Source of the DNA: DATKZM01 sp035527975
Lineage (GTDB): Bacteria; Pseudomonadota; Alphaproteobacteria; JAPULJ01
Direction of reading: 5' to 3'
NCBI GenBank assembly: GCA_035527975.1
Contig: DATKZM010000043.1
Coordinates: forward strand, 58,089-122,088
DNA length: 64,000 bases
Each line of letters opens with the position of its first letter. Positions within the stretch are counted from its first letter, which is position 1. Shown in pieces: positions 53,783 through 63,015 of the stretch. Both the position numbers and the translations under genes were made by a program. Under the pieces are notes generated by a model that worked only from the letters and a program-made list of their open reading frames with translations, searched no databases and had not been told where the DNA came from.

Positions 53783-55966
53783 ATGCGGTTCCCGAGGCTA
53801 TTCGGCGGGGGGTCCGGGGCGAGACTCCGGCTGGTCGAGCGTCTTTGGGCGCTCGCCATCCTCGTCCTCGCCATCGGCGTCCGCTACTGGGACCCCGCAC
53901 TTGTCGAGATCCTGCGCTACAAGCAGTTCGACGTCGCCCAGGTCCTGAAACCCTCCAAGACGCCGGCCTTCAAGATCACCATCGTGGAGATCGACGAGGA
54001 GAGCCTCGCTAGCATCGGTCAATGGCCCTGGCCGCGAACGGTGATCGCCGATTTGATCTTGAAACTGCGTGCTGCGGGGGCCGTCGTGATCGGCTTCGAC
54101 GTGATCTTCGCGGAGCCCGATCGCACCTCGCCGGCTCTGTTTCTGAAGACGCTGCGCGGCCTCGAACCGGATCTTGTCAAGGTGCTTATGCGCTTGCCGG
54201 ACAATGACGCGGTGATGGCGACCGCGATGGGGCAGGCATTGGTCGTGCTTGGCCAATCAGGCTTTGAGCGCGCCGGCCTCAAGAGCGCGACCCCGCCTCG
54301 GACTGCGCCCCACGGCGAGCGGGGCACGGATCCGCGGCCCTACTTGCTCAACTTCCCGGGATTGATCCGCAACATCGCGCCGCTGGAGAAGGCGGCGCGC
54401 GGGGTCGGCATGATCACCGTCAAGCCCGAGTTGGACGGCATTACTCGGCGTGTGCCGCTGGTCAGCCGGGTCGGCGAGGACATCTTACCCTCGCTAGCGG
54501 TTGAGATGCTGCGCGTGGCTACCGGCGGGCGGGCCTACGCCACCGACACGGGACCAGCCGGGCTCACCGGCCTTATTCTCCGCGGCGTTCGCGGGCAGGT
54601 GAAAGTACCCACCGACCGCGACGGCCACTTCTGGATCCACTTCCGCAAGAGCGACCGCAGCCGTTATGTCTCAGCCATGGACGTGCTGTCGGAAAAGGCA
54701 CCGCGGGCGCTTCTGCGCGGCAAGCTCGTCCTGGTCGGTGCCTCGGCGGTTGGCCTGCGCGACATCAAGGCAACGCCACTCGAAGCGGCCATCCCGGGGG
54801 TCGAGGCCCAAGCCTTCGTCATCGAGAACATGATATCCAAAACTTTCCTGACCCGGCCCTTCTGGACCACGGGCGCGGAGATCGTGCTCACGGCGCTGAT
54901 CTCGCTGCTGTTGATCTTAGTCGTGCCGCTGCTCGGCCCGATCCGCTCGCTCATTATTGGCTTCGTCGGAGTAGCGGTGAGCGCTGGCGGGTTCTGGTAC
55001 GCCTTCGCCGAAAAGGGCCTGCTGCTCGATCTGACCTTCCCGGCGGCCACCACTTTTGCCGTCTACGCTGTGCTCGCCTATATGAACTACGTCGGCGAGG
55101 AGCGTTCCAAGCGCCAGGTACGCTCCGCCTTCAGTCGCTACATGTCACCGGCCCTCGTCGAGCAGCTCGCAGAACAGCCAGAGCGCCTCGTCCTCGGCGG
55201 CGAGACCAAGGAATTGAGCATCCTCTTCTCCGACATCCGCGGCTTCACGACGATCTCCGAGGGGCTCGACGCGGCTGCACTGACCGGGCTCATTAACGAT
55301 TATCTGACGCCGATGACCGGGGTAATCCTCGAAAATAACGGCACCATCGACAAGTATATCGGTGACGCAATCATGGCGTTCTGGAACGCGCCTCTCGACG
55401 ATCTGCACCACGCCGCGCACAGCTGCCGCGCCGCACTCGGCATGCTGGAGGCGCTGAAGACATTCAACGCGGAGGGCGTCGAGCTGGCCGCGTCGGGTGG
55501 ACGGCCGCATATTCCGATCAAGATCGGCATAGGCATCAATACCGGCCAGTGCTCGGTCGGCAATATGGGATCGATGCAGCGCTTTGATTATTCAGTGCTG
55601 GGCGACGCGGTGAACCTCGCCGCGCGGCTGGAAAGCGCCACCAAAGAGTACGGCGTCGAGATCATCATCGGCGACAACACGCAAGCGCTGGTGCCCAATC
55701 TCGCGACCATGGAGCTGGACTTGGTGAAGGTGAAAGGTAAGACCGAGGCCTCGCGGATCTTCGGCCTGTTCGGCGATGAAACTTATGCTGCATCGCCCGA
55801 ATTTGCCAAGCTCAAGGCGCGCAATTACGACATGCTGACGGCGGCGCGCGACGAGAAATGGGCCATACTCGGCAGTCTGATCGCCGAGTGCCGCGGTCTC
55901 GCCGATGGACGGCTCGACGGATACTACAACATCTTCCAAAAACGCATGAAATCGCACGCGGCCTGA
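53783..55966 (+). CDS. CHASE2-domain adenylate/guanylate cyclase (class III)
   Basis: About 727 residues. A membrane helix near the N-terminus (LVERLWALAILVLAIGVRYW) is followed by an extracytoplasmic CHASE2 sensor domain (about 50-330, FKITIVEIDEESLASIGQWPWPR), three helices (350-430) and a cytoplasmic cyclase domain with LSILFSDIRGFTTISEGLD, IDKYIGDAIMAFWNAP and LGDAVNLAARLESATKEYG. Metal Asp residues are present. It makes cAMP or cGMP in response to an unknown envelope signal. GTG 53777 is an alternative start. Confidence 0.92.
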   Translation: MRFPRLFGGGSGARLRLVERLWALAILVLAIGVRYWDPALVEILRYKQFDVAQVLKPSKTPAFKITIVEIDEESLASIGQWPWPRTVIADLILKLRAAGAVVIGFDVIFAEPDRTSPALFLKTLRGLEPDLVKVLMRLPDNDAVMATAMGQALVVLGQSGFERAGLKSATPPRTAPHGERGTDPRPYLLNFPGLIRNIAPLEKAARGVGMITVKPELDGITRRVPLVSRVGEDILPSLAVEMLRVATGGRAYATDTGPAGLTGLILRGVRGQVKVPTDRDGHFWIHFRKSDRSRYVSAMDVLSEKAPRALLRGKLVLVGASAVGLRDIKATPLEAAIPGVEAQAFVIENMISKTFLTRPFWTTGAEIVLTALISLLLILVVPLLGPIRSLIIGFVGVAVSAGGFWYAFAEKGLLLDLTFPAATTFAVYAVLAYMNYVGEERSKRQVRSAFSRYMSPALVEQLAEQPERLVLGGETKELSILFSDIRGFTTISEGLDAAALTGLINDYLTPMTGVILENNGTIDKYIGDAIMAFWNAPLDDLHHAAHSCRAALGMLEALKTFNAEGVELAASGGRPHIPIKIGIGINTGQCSVGNMGSMQRFDYSVLGDAVNLAARLESATKEYGVEIIIGDNTQALVPNLATMELDLVKVKGKTEASRIFGLFGDETYAASPEFAKLKARNYDMLTAARDEKWAILGSLIAECRGLADGRLDGYYNIFQKRMKSHAA

Positions 55967-56017
55967 TCCGGCCGGCGCCATCTCTGAGCACGCCTCAGGT
56001 CGGCAGGCGCCAGGAGA

Positions 56018-57604
56018 TCACGGCGTTTTTGGCCCCGGCAGGCCCAATGTCGATGGGGTCAACTGCCCCAGCGTGAAATGGAGCCGGTAGACAGCCAGCG
56101 CCGCATCGTAGCGCGCTGCGGTGTGCTGGAGGCGGGCCCGGTTCAACTCAGTCTCGGCGTCGAGCACGTTGATCACGGTCTCCTTGCCCGCGGCGCGTAA
56201 CCGCCTGCGCGCTCGGAACACAGCCTCCGCAATATTGATCGCATTTGCCAGCAGCTCTTCGCGCTGGCGTTCGGTGCGCAGCCGGTGCCAGGCGATGCGC
56301 GCCTCGTCGGCGACTTCGCGGTGCACGAAGCGGTGATCGTTCTGTGCCGCCGCGCGCAGGCGCGCCGCCTTGATCACGCGGGACTGCGTCGCAAAGCCAT
56401 TGAACAGTTCCCAGGTCATTTTTACCAGGAAGGCGTAGTCGCTCCGAATACCGGGGATACCATCGACGCTGCTGTCGCGCCGCCCCTCAATTACCAAGTC
56501 AATACGCGGGAAGAGCGGCGACGCTGCGGCCCGGCGGCGCTGATCGGCGATGTCGATCTCGCGCGCCGCTTTTTTTAGGCTCGGGTTGTCGGTCTTGGCC
56601 TCGCTCAGCGCAAGCTCAAGCGTTTTGGGCAGTGTAGTCGCCGGCGGCACGGGGTCGCGCATGAGACCCGTGCGCGGCGTGTGGCCGAAAACCTGGATGT
56701 AGCGCGATGTCGCAGTGTGCTGGTCGCCCTCGACCTGGACGCGCAGCGTCTTGGCTAACTGGAGCCGCGACTTCGATTGCAGCACGTCGACCGTGAGCCC
56801 CGAGCCACGCCGGACCCGCTCATCCTCCAACCGCAGTTGCCGCATAATGATTTGTTCGCTCAGCCGCGCAAGCTCCAATAACTTTCCTTGCCGCAGCACA
56901 TTGAGGTAGGCGGTGATCCCCCGGAACAACGTCTGCTGCCTCTGCGCCTCGTGCTCAAGCCCCGCGGTTAGCCGCCGCAGCCGTGCCTGACTGAGGTTCG
57001 CGTCTTTGCCGAAACCGTCGAACACGTTCAAGCGGAGTTCGCCGCCGACTGAGTTCGTCCCACCGCGAAACGGCTTGCCCGGCGAGGAACGGCGCGCCGG
57101 GCTGTCGACATACGCATGGCCGATATTCCCATCGATATTCACCCGCGGGAAATACGGTCCCCATGCTTCGCGGACGCCGGCCGCGGCGGCCTTAACGCGC
57201 TCTTGCCCGGCAAGCAATCGCGGGTGCGTTCGGAGCATGTGTACCAGTTCGTCATTGAGGCTGCCCGCTCCGGTTTGCTCGGCGATCCGCCGGCCGGCAC
57301 GCGATCCGCGGTGCTTTGCGGCGCGGCGTGAAGGCCGGACGACCTTCCCGGCTGCACGGCGCTTGGCGGCGGCCAGGTGGACAAGCCCGCTCGTGTGCCA
57401 GGCATCGGCAACTTTTACTATCGATGATTGTGGAAATGCAGCGGCCGGGCCGGTCCCGACCAAGGCGGCAAGGACAACGCCCAGTGATGCCCGGCAAACT
57501 GCGCGCACAACTACCCGGGCCGAAACTGGCCGTCCCTGAACTGCGCCGCCGATCGCTTCAGTAGCTCGGCGGTCGCGCAGATCGTTCCCGATACCAGAGC
57601 TCAA
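56018..57604 (-). CDS. TolC-family outer-membrane channel of the type I secretion system
   Basis: 528 residues. A signal peptide (AVCRASLGVVLAALVGTGPAAAF) appears after a hydrophilic leader; a GTG at codon 27 would remove most of it. Residues 120-500 are two TolC repeats (LRTHPRLLAGQERVKAAAAGVREAWGPYFPRVNIDGNIG; ELNRARLQHTAARYDAALAVYRLHFTLGQL). It is divergent from the T1SS ABC/HlyD genes across about 730 bp that contains the short gene at 57829. Forms the outer-membrane exit duct. Confidence 0.88.
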   Translation of the reverse strand: MSSGIGNDLRDRRATEAIGGAVQGRPVSARVVVRAVCRASLGVVLAALVGTGPAAAFPQSSIVKVADAWHTSGLVHLAAAKRRAAGKVVRPSRRAAKHRGSRAGRRIAEQTGAGSLNDELVHMLRTHPRLLAGQERVKAAAAGVREAWGPYFPRVNIDGNIGHAYVDSPARRSSPGKPFRGGTNSVGGELRLNVFDGFGKDANLSQARLRRLTAGLEHEAQRQQTLFRGITAYLNVLRQGKLLELARLSEQIIMRQLRLEDERVRRGSGLTVDVLQSKSRLQLAKTLRVQVEGDQHTATSRYIQVFGHTPRTGLMRDPVPPATTLPKTLELALSEAKTDNPSLKKAAREIDIADQRRRAAASPLFPRIDLVIEGRRDSSVDGIPGIRSDYAFLVKMTWELFNGFATQSRVIKAARLRAAAQNDHRFVHREVADEARIAWHRLRTERQREELLANAINIAEAVFRARRRLRAAGKETVINVLDAETELNRARLQHTAARYDAALAVYRLHFTLGQLTPSTLGLPGPKTP

Positions 57605-57828
57605 ATCCCGCCCCCCTCTTGCGCGGCTTGAAATGCCGTTCTGAGGCCGTATTGCCTGGATATGTTCTACCCATTGGCAAAAGCGTACACGACTGTGACT
57701 GGACGGCCAACAAATTAACCTTTGCAGTCATTCATCATAGTCACGGGAGTACTAATTTGGCACAATAAGTTCGTATTACAAAATGACTTTGCCGACTGGC
57801 GTGAAACACTAGGGACCGGGGTAGCGCG

Positions 57829-58236
57829 TTGAGTGCTGACGGAAACGGTGGCCCGTTTACCATATTCAGTCCCACGGTCGACGGGTCTGATGCGCTTGGG
57901 TCAAATGCGGGCGTCGTGGTTCTCGACGCCGCGGCCGCCAGCCGGATCACGGTCCCCTTCGATGCCCTTCTGCTGACCGCCGAATGCACACGCGACGGCG
58001 ACGATCTGGTGCGGACCGCCCAGAACTGCGCGCCATCGGTGATAGTGGACGGCAACGGCGCATTAATCTACGACGCCAATGGGGCTGCACCCGGCTATAC
58101 CGTCCTCGCCAGCGCGGGCGCGGATGCGGTCCAGGCAAGCGATGCGCAGTCTCAGCCGCTGACGTTAGGATGCGCAGCGCCGATCGGATTGATCGCGTCA
58201 GGCCGACGACCAGGCCAGATGGCGGCGAATGGTTAA
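57829..58236 (+). CDS. Short protein of unknown function beside the T1SS; possible remnant of a secreted substrate
   Basis: 135 residues from TTG 57829, no signal peptide. Acidic, Gly/Asp/Ala-rich; the segment ITVPFDALLLTAECTRDGDDLVRT, then PSVIVDG and the ending GLIASGRRPGQMAANG loosely recall the N-terminus of large T1SS-exported proteins, which read DLVLTxxDGxxVxVxG. If so, the frame appears shifted or truncated and the long repeat domain is missing. It could equally be an intact small orphan. Confidence 0.4.
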   Translation: MSADGNGGPFTIFSPTVDGSDALGSNAGVVVLDAAAASRITVPFDALLLTAECTRDGDDLVRTAQNCAPSVIVDGNGALIYDANGAAPGYTVLASAGADAVQASDAQSQPLTLGCAAPIGLIASGRRPGQMAANG

Positions 58237-58333
58237 TGCCTGTTAACAGATCCGAAACCGGTCGCTCGACAGACTGGCACGTAACGACGACCAGGCAACA
58301 ACGACGCCCGATTTCGGGCGGCGGGCGGACCCT

Positions 58334-60085
58334 ATGAGCGACGACGCGACAGCCAGAGATGAAGGCGGGGCCGGGCGTGGCTGGCTGCGGCCGCTGCTGA
58401 AGCCCTTGCGCCCGATCTTCGCCGAGATCGCGGCGACCTCGCTGTTCATTAATATTCTGGCCCTCGCGGTGCCGGTCTTCGTGCTGCAGGTCTATGACCG
58501 CGTGGTGCTCTATGCCGGCTTCACGACGCTGCAGGGTCTGGCAATCGGGATGATGGTCGCAATCGTCTTTGATTTCATTCTGCGCCAGTCGCGCAGCCGC
58601 CTCTTGCAGCGCGTGGCGCTGCGCTTCGATCTGGCGATGGGCCAGCGGCTGTTCGACAAGCTGCTCGCGGTACCGCTGCGCACGCTGGAGAGCCGGACGG
58701 CAGCCTACTGGCACGCCCTCTTCCGCGACACTGAGACCGTCCGCAACGCTTTTTCCGGCGGCACGGCGGTGCTACTGGCGGACCTTCCTTTTGCAGTGAT
58801 CTTCCTGGCCTTCATGTTTGTGATTGCCCAGCCCGTGGCCTGGGTGATCCTGCTGATGCTGCCGGTCTTTCTGTTTGTTGCCTGGCGTGCGGCGTCGGTG
58901 CTGCGGCGGGCGAGCACGGCCGAGCGGGCGGTCGGATACGGGCGCGACGCGCTGGTCACCGAGCTCATCGCGGGGCGAACGACCGTGAAGGCGCTCGCGA
59001 CCGGCCCTGCCCTGCGGCCGCTCTGGGAGGACCGGCAGACCGGAGCGATCGAGCACGCCATCGACCGCGGCGGCAAGACCGACCGCTACGTCAATATGAG
59101 CACCGGCCTCACAGTATTCACGACCGTGCTGCTGACCACAGTCGGCGCCATTTCCATTGTCAACAAGGAGCTCACGATAGGTGCTTTGATCGCCGCCAAC
59201 ATCCTGAGCTTCCGTATTGTGGGGCCTTTCCAGCAGCTGGTCGGCAACTGGCGCAACATGATCTCGGCCAGAGATGCGGCGGTCCGGCTGGGTGAGGCCT
59301 TCACGCTTGCCGAGGACCGCCAAGCCGACGCGGTCTCCGCAGACCGGCCCAAAGGCAAGTTGACCTTCGAGGACCTCACCTTCGGCTACACCGAAGACGG
59401 CCCGCCCGCAGTCGACCAGTTGAACGTCAAGATGGGCCCTTCCGGCATGCTCGGCATCGTCGGCAAGAACGGCAGCGGCAAGAGCACGCTGCTCAAGCTC
59501 GCCCTCGGGCTTTATGCGCCCGGCAAGGGCCGCGTCCTCCTCGACGACGCCGATATCGCGCAGTATGGCCGCGCGCAGCTCGCCGAGTGGATCGGTTACG
59601 TGCCCCAGGAATGCGTGCTCTTCGCCGGCACCATCCGCAGCAACCTCGCCCAGCGCGACGCGCTCGCCGGCGACGAGGAGATCGTGCGCGCCGCCAAGAC
59701 GGCGGGCTTACATAGCTATGTAATAGACCTGCCCGACGGCTACGACACCGATATCGGGGAAGCAGGGGCCCGCCTCTCGGCGGGGATCCGCCAGCGCATC
59801 GCCGTCGCCCGCGCGCTCGTGGGCGACCCGCCGATTGTTCTCCTGGACGAGCCTTCGAGCAATCTCGACCGCCAGGCCCAGGAAGAGCTCACGCGCTCAC
59901 TGGCCACGCTCGCGCGCGACCACACGATCCTCGTCGTCACTCATAGCCAGGTCCTTCTGACGGCGTGCAACAACATCATGGCGATGGAGAACGGCAAGCT
60001 CGCCATGGCCGGACCCACCGCCGAAGTGCTCGGCCGGCTCTTCCCCAACCCGCCGACGCCGTTTCCGGAGAAGCGAAGCGCATGA
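58334..60085 (+). CDS. Type I secretion system permease/ATPase (PrtD/HlyB-like)
   Basis: 583 residues. N-terminal exporter membrane domain (five or six helices, residues 30-300) without a C39 peptidase domain, then the ABC ATPase: Walker A GKNGSGKSTLLKLALGLY, signature LSAGIRQRIAVARAL (Ala-Gly-Ile in place of Gly-Gly-Gln), Walker B IVLLDEPSSNLD and H-loop TH. It drives export of an unfolded substrate. Its stop overlaps the adaptor start (ATGA). Confidence 0.92.
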   Translation: MSDDATARDEGGAGRGWLRPLLKPLRPIFAEIAATSLFINILALAVPVFVLQVYDRVVLYAGFTTLQGLAIGMMVAIVFDFILRQSRSRLLQRVALRFDLAMGQRLFDKLLAVPLRTLESRTAAYWHALFRDTETVRNAFSGGTAVLLADLPFAVIFLAFMFVIAQPVAWVILLMLPVFLFVAWRAASVLRRASTAERAVGYGRDALVTELIAGRTTVKALATGPALRPLWEDRQTGAIEHAIDRGGKTDRYVNMSTGLTVFTTVLLTTVGAISIVNKELTIGALIAANILSFRIVGPFQQLVGNWRNMISARDAAVRLGEAFTLAEDRQADAVSADRPKGKLTFEDLTFGYTEDGPPAVDQLNVKMGPSGMLGIVGKNGSGKSTLLKLALGLYAPGKGRVLLDDADIAQYGRAQLAEWIGYVPQECVLFAGTIRSNLAQRDALAGDEEIVRAAKTAGLHSYVIDLPDGYDTDIGEAGARLSAGIRQRIAVARALVGDPPIVLLDEPSSNLDRQAQEELTRSLATLARDHTILVVTHSQVLLTACNNIMAMENGKLAMAGPTAEVLGRLFPNPPTPFPEKRSA

Positions 60086-61473
60086 CGAGCCCCGACACGC
60101 ACGATGCGGCCCCGCAAGAGCGGACCGCACCTCCCGCGCGGCGCGTAAGGCGCGGACCCGCGACGCCCTCGCTTACCATCGCCGCGGAGGCGCGGCCCGG
60201 CATCGCGAGCCTGATTGGCAAGCGTAAGGGCATCGCGATCGGCCGCATTGCCATGGTCTTCGTGATCGCCTTCTTCCTGTGGGCCAACTTCGCGCGCCTC
60301 AACGAAGTGGCGAGCGCACCAGGCGAGGTCGTCCCGCAAAGCAGCGTCAAGGTCATCCAACATTTGGAAGGCGGCATCATCCGCAGCATCCATGTCGAGG
60401 AGGGGAGCATCGTGAAGGCGGGCACGGCGCTGGTCTCGCTCAATCTCGGCGCGGGCGACCTCAACCCGGCGGGGCTTCGCGCCCAGCTCGATGCGATGCT
60501 GCTGAAGCGGGCGCGCCTGTCTGCGGAAGCCGACGGCACCAGGCTCACCTTCGATCCGGTGATCGCCAAGCGTCGCAACGATGTAGCTCGCAGCGAACGG
60601 CGGGCATTCCTGGCGCGGCAGCGCGAGCTTGCGAGCGCGCTGAGCGCCCTGGGCTCGCAGGTGGTGCAGCGCGAGCGCGAGGTCCGCGAGCTGTCGGCCA
60701 AGCGCCGCACCATCGCGACCGATCTCAAGCTGGCCCGCCAGGCTTTCGCGATGTCGCTCTCGCTGGTGTCGCAGGGCCTGACCTCGAAGCTCGAACATCT
60801 GGAGCGCCTGCGGATTGTCCGCCGACTCGAAGGCGAATTGTCGGTGCTGGAGGAATCGGTGCCAAAGTCGGAGGCCGCGCTCAAGGAAGCGCGCGGAAGG
60901 CTGGAGGAGATCAATTTGCGCTTCCGACGCGCGGCTTCGGAAACGCTAGCGGAACTCGAAGGCGAGATCGCTCGCGTACAAGAGCTTTTTGCGCGCGCCA
61001 CCGACCAGAAGCGCCGGACCGAGATCAAAAGCCCGATCACCGGCGTGGTGAAGAACTTGCGCTATCACACGATCGGCGGTGTGGTGAAGCCGGGCGATCC
61101 GATCATGGAGATCGTGCCCACCGATGATTCGCTGGTGATCGAGGCGCGCTTGAGCCCGACCGACCGGGGCTACGTGAAGGTAGGACAACCCGCGATCGTC
61201 AAGATCAGTACCTACGAATACATCCGCTACGGGGGCCTCGAGGGCAGTGTCAGCCACATCGCCGCCGATGCTAACGATGCGCGCAGCGGCAATCCCTACT
61301 TTCGCGTAATCATCAAGACCAAGCACGCCTATCTGGGCGAAGGGGGCGTGAAGCTGCCGATCACGCCGGGCATGCAGGCGACCGTCGACATTCGCACCGG
61401 CGAGCGCACGGTGATGCACTATCTGATGAAACCGGTGCTGAAGCTTAAGAGCGAGGCGTTCCGCGAGCGTTAG
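60082..61473 (+). CDS. HlyD family periplasmic adaptor of the type I secretion system
   Basis: 463 residues from ATG 60082. One N-terminal membrane helix (IAIGRIAMVFVIAFFLWANF), lipoyl half-motif (IQHLEGGIIRSIHVEEGSIV), a long coiled coil (about 150-290), second lipoyl half (EIKSPITGVVKNLRYHTIGGVV) and beta-barrel end (TPGMQATVDIRTGERTVMHYL). It links the ABC exporter to TolC. Upstream in-frame residues overlap the ABC gene and are rejected. Confidence 0.92.
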   Translation: MTSPDTHDAAPQERTAPPARRVRRGPATPSLTIAAEARPGIASLIGKRKGIAIGRIAMVFVIAFFLWANFARLNEVASAPGEVVPQSSVKVIQHLEGGIIRSIHVEEGSIVKAGTALVSLNLGAGDLNPAGLRAQLDAMLLKRARLSAEADGTRLTFDPVIAKRRNDVARSERRAFLARQRELASALSALGSQVVQREREVRELSAKRRTIATDLKLARQAFAMSLSLVSQGLTSKLEHLERLRIVRRLEGELSVLEESVPKSEAALKEARGRLEEINLRFRRAASETLAELEGEIARVQELFARATDQKRRTEIKSPITGVVKNLRYHTIGGVVKPGDPIMEIVPTDDSLVIEARLSPTDRGYVKVGQPAIVKISTYEYIRYGGLEGSVSHIAADANDARSGNPYFRVIIKTKHAYLGEGGVKLPITPGMQATVDIRTGERTVMHYLMKPVLKLKSEAFRER

Positions 61474-61487
61474 TCTCTGTCCGCTGC

Positions 61488-61958
61488 CTACTGTGCAAGG
61501 GCGTTTTGCCGCGCCACGACCTCGGCCACCTCAAATTCGACAAGCACCGCGCCGCGCTCGGCGATCATCTGCACTTTGAAAGTCACGTAACCGCGGTCGT
61601 CGCGGGTGCTCGACGGGCGGGATTCCAGGCATTCGAGCTCGACCCGAACACGGTCGCCCGGCTCGACAGGCTCGGGGCATCGAAGATAGGCAAGCCCCGG
61701 CGAGCTCATGCCATGGCCGCGCAAAAAGCCTGCACGGATCAGATAGCTGAAACAGAGGCACAGCGTGGCGAGATCTGGAAACATCTCGCGCCCGAGATCG
61801 GGGTCCCGGCCTTCATAGGCGCGCACCGGCACCGGGCCGTGGCGTTCCACATAGGCCAGCAAATCCTCGCGCGTGATCGTCAGTGGCTCGGTGACGAACC
61901 GGTCGCCGACACGGTAATCGTCGAAACAGCTGACCTCATCGAAGCGACGCAGGGCCAT
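61488..61958 (-). CDS. MaoC-like dehydratase (hot-dog fold)
   Basis: 156 residues from ATG 61958, five bases after the DksA-like stop. DDYRVGDRFVTEPLTITREDLLAYVERHG is the MaoC helix region with Asp; GRDPDLGREMFPDLATLCLCFSYLIRAG is the hot-dog helix; GMSSPGLAYLRCPEPVEPGDRVRVELE resembles the hydratase-2 motif but the Asp-His pair is not complete. The function is likely an enoyl-CoA hydratase or a non-catalytic relative. Confidence 0.75.
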   Translation of the reverse strand: MALRRFDEVSCFDDYRVGDRFVTEPLTITREDLLAYVERHGPVPVRAYEGRDPDLGREMFPDLATLCLCFSYLIRAGFLRGHGMSSPGLAYLRCPEPVEPGDRVRVELECLESRPSSTRDDRGYVTFKVQMIAERGAVLVEFEVAEVVARQNALAQ

Positions 61959-61963
61959 GGGCT

Positions 61964-62308
61964 CTATTTCGAGCAGTCGATGCAGCGCGGGCTCGTCGGA
62001 TCGATGTCCAGCCGCGCGGCCGGGATCTCGTCGCCGCATTCCACACAATAGCTGTACTCTCCGGCCTCGAGCCGGGCGAGGGCCGCCTTGATCCGCAGTC
62101 CGCGGACCTGACGGCGAACTTCGGTGGCCTGGGCCATCGCCTGCACCTGCAGCGCATCCATGCGCGACAGCCGCCCGACGCTTTGCTGGTCGAGTTCGAC
62201 CGGCCGGCGTTCATCTGCCGCCGCGGCGCTGATAGTGATCAGCTCGGCCTGTTCCAGCTCCAGCGCGGCCTTGATGGCGGTGAGATCGAGATCGGTTCGC
62301 GACGACAT
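61964..62308 (-). CDS. TraR/DksA family zinc-finger protein
   Basis: 114 residues from ATG 62308; the upstream frame lies in the divergent promoter. A helical coiled-coil half is followed by a four-Cys zinc finger: YCVECGDEIPAARLDIDPTSPRCIDC. DksA-type proteins enter the RNA polymerase secondary channel and alter promoter choice during starvation. The acidic tip of the coiled coil is not clearly DxxDxA, so it may be a TraR-like relative. Divergent from gmhA over about 100 bp. Confidence 0.83.
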   Translation of the reverse strand: MSSRTDLDLTAIKAALELEQAELITISAAAADERRPVELDQQSVGRLSRMDALQVQAMAQATEVRRQVRGLRIKAALARLEAGEYSYCVECGDEIPAARLDIDPTSPRCIDCSK

Positions 62309-62411
62309 GGCTATATAGTCTACACTAGGCCCCGCGATCAGGGGAAAGTTCGCGTACGGGACGCCGCTTCCCGCTTGAACCGTGCGCCACAATACTCTAG
62401 CCAATCGACAC

Positions 62412-62999
62412 ATGGCCGGCTTTGATCTCGACGACTATCTGACCCGCGCGTTCGCTGAGCATGACGAGGTGTTCCACGCGACCCAGAGTGTTGCCCGCGT
62501 GGGGCTGGCGGTGCTCGTTGAGCGCTGCGCCGAGACCCTAAGCCACGGCGGCAAGTTGATGTTCTTCGGCAATGGCGGCAGCGCCGCCGACGCTCAGCAT
62601 CTGGCAACCGAGCTCACCGTGCGGTTCAGCCAGGACCGGGCACCGCTGGCGGCGCTGGCGCTGACCACGGACAGTTCCGCACTCACCGCGATCGGCAACG
62701 ACCTCGGATTCACGCAGCTCTTCGCCCGGCAAATCCAGGCGCTCGGCCGTCCGGGCGACGTGGCGATCGCGATCAGCACATCAGGCCGCAGCGCCAATGT
62801 GATCGAGGGATTGAAAGCGGCGCGGGCGTTGGAGATCACCGCTGCCGGCCTGGGCGGCGGCGACGGAGGCGATATGGTTGGCCTTGCCGATCCGCTGCTC
62901 ATCGTGCCCTCGACGAACACCGCGCGGGTACAGGAGATGCACATCATGCTGGGCCAGATGCTGTGCGGGGCGCTCGAACAAAGACTTGGCCTGGTGTGA
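62412..62999 (+). CDS. gmhA: D-sedoheptulose-7-phosphate isomerase (SIS domain)
   Basis: 195 residues from ATG 62412. The SIS fold shows GKLMFFGNGGSAADAQHLATELTVRF (diagnostic for GmhA), ALTTDSSALTAIGNDLGF, AISTSGRSANVIEGL and a C-terminal EMHIMLGQMLCGALEQ. GmhA makes D-glycero-D-manno-heptose 7-phosphate, the first step to ADP-heptose for LPS inner core. It precedes hldE by 16 bases in an operon. Confidence 0.93.
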   Translation: MAGFDLDDYLTRAFAEHDEVFHATQSVARVGLAVLVERCAETLSHGGKLMFFGNGGSAADAQHLATELTVRFSQDRAPLAALALTTDSSALTAIGNDLGFTQLFARQIQALGRPGDVAIAISTSGRSANVIEGLKAARALEITAAGLGGGDGGDMVGLADPLLIVPSTNTARVQEMHIMLGQMLCGALEQRLGLV

Positions 63000-63015
63000 C
63001 GGTCGGACCGGCAGG

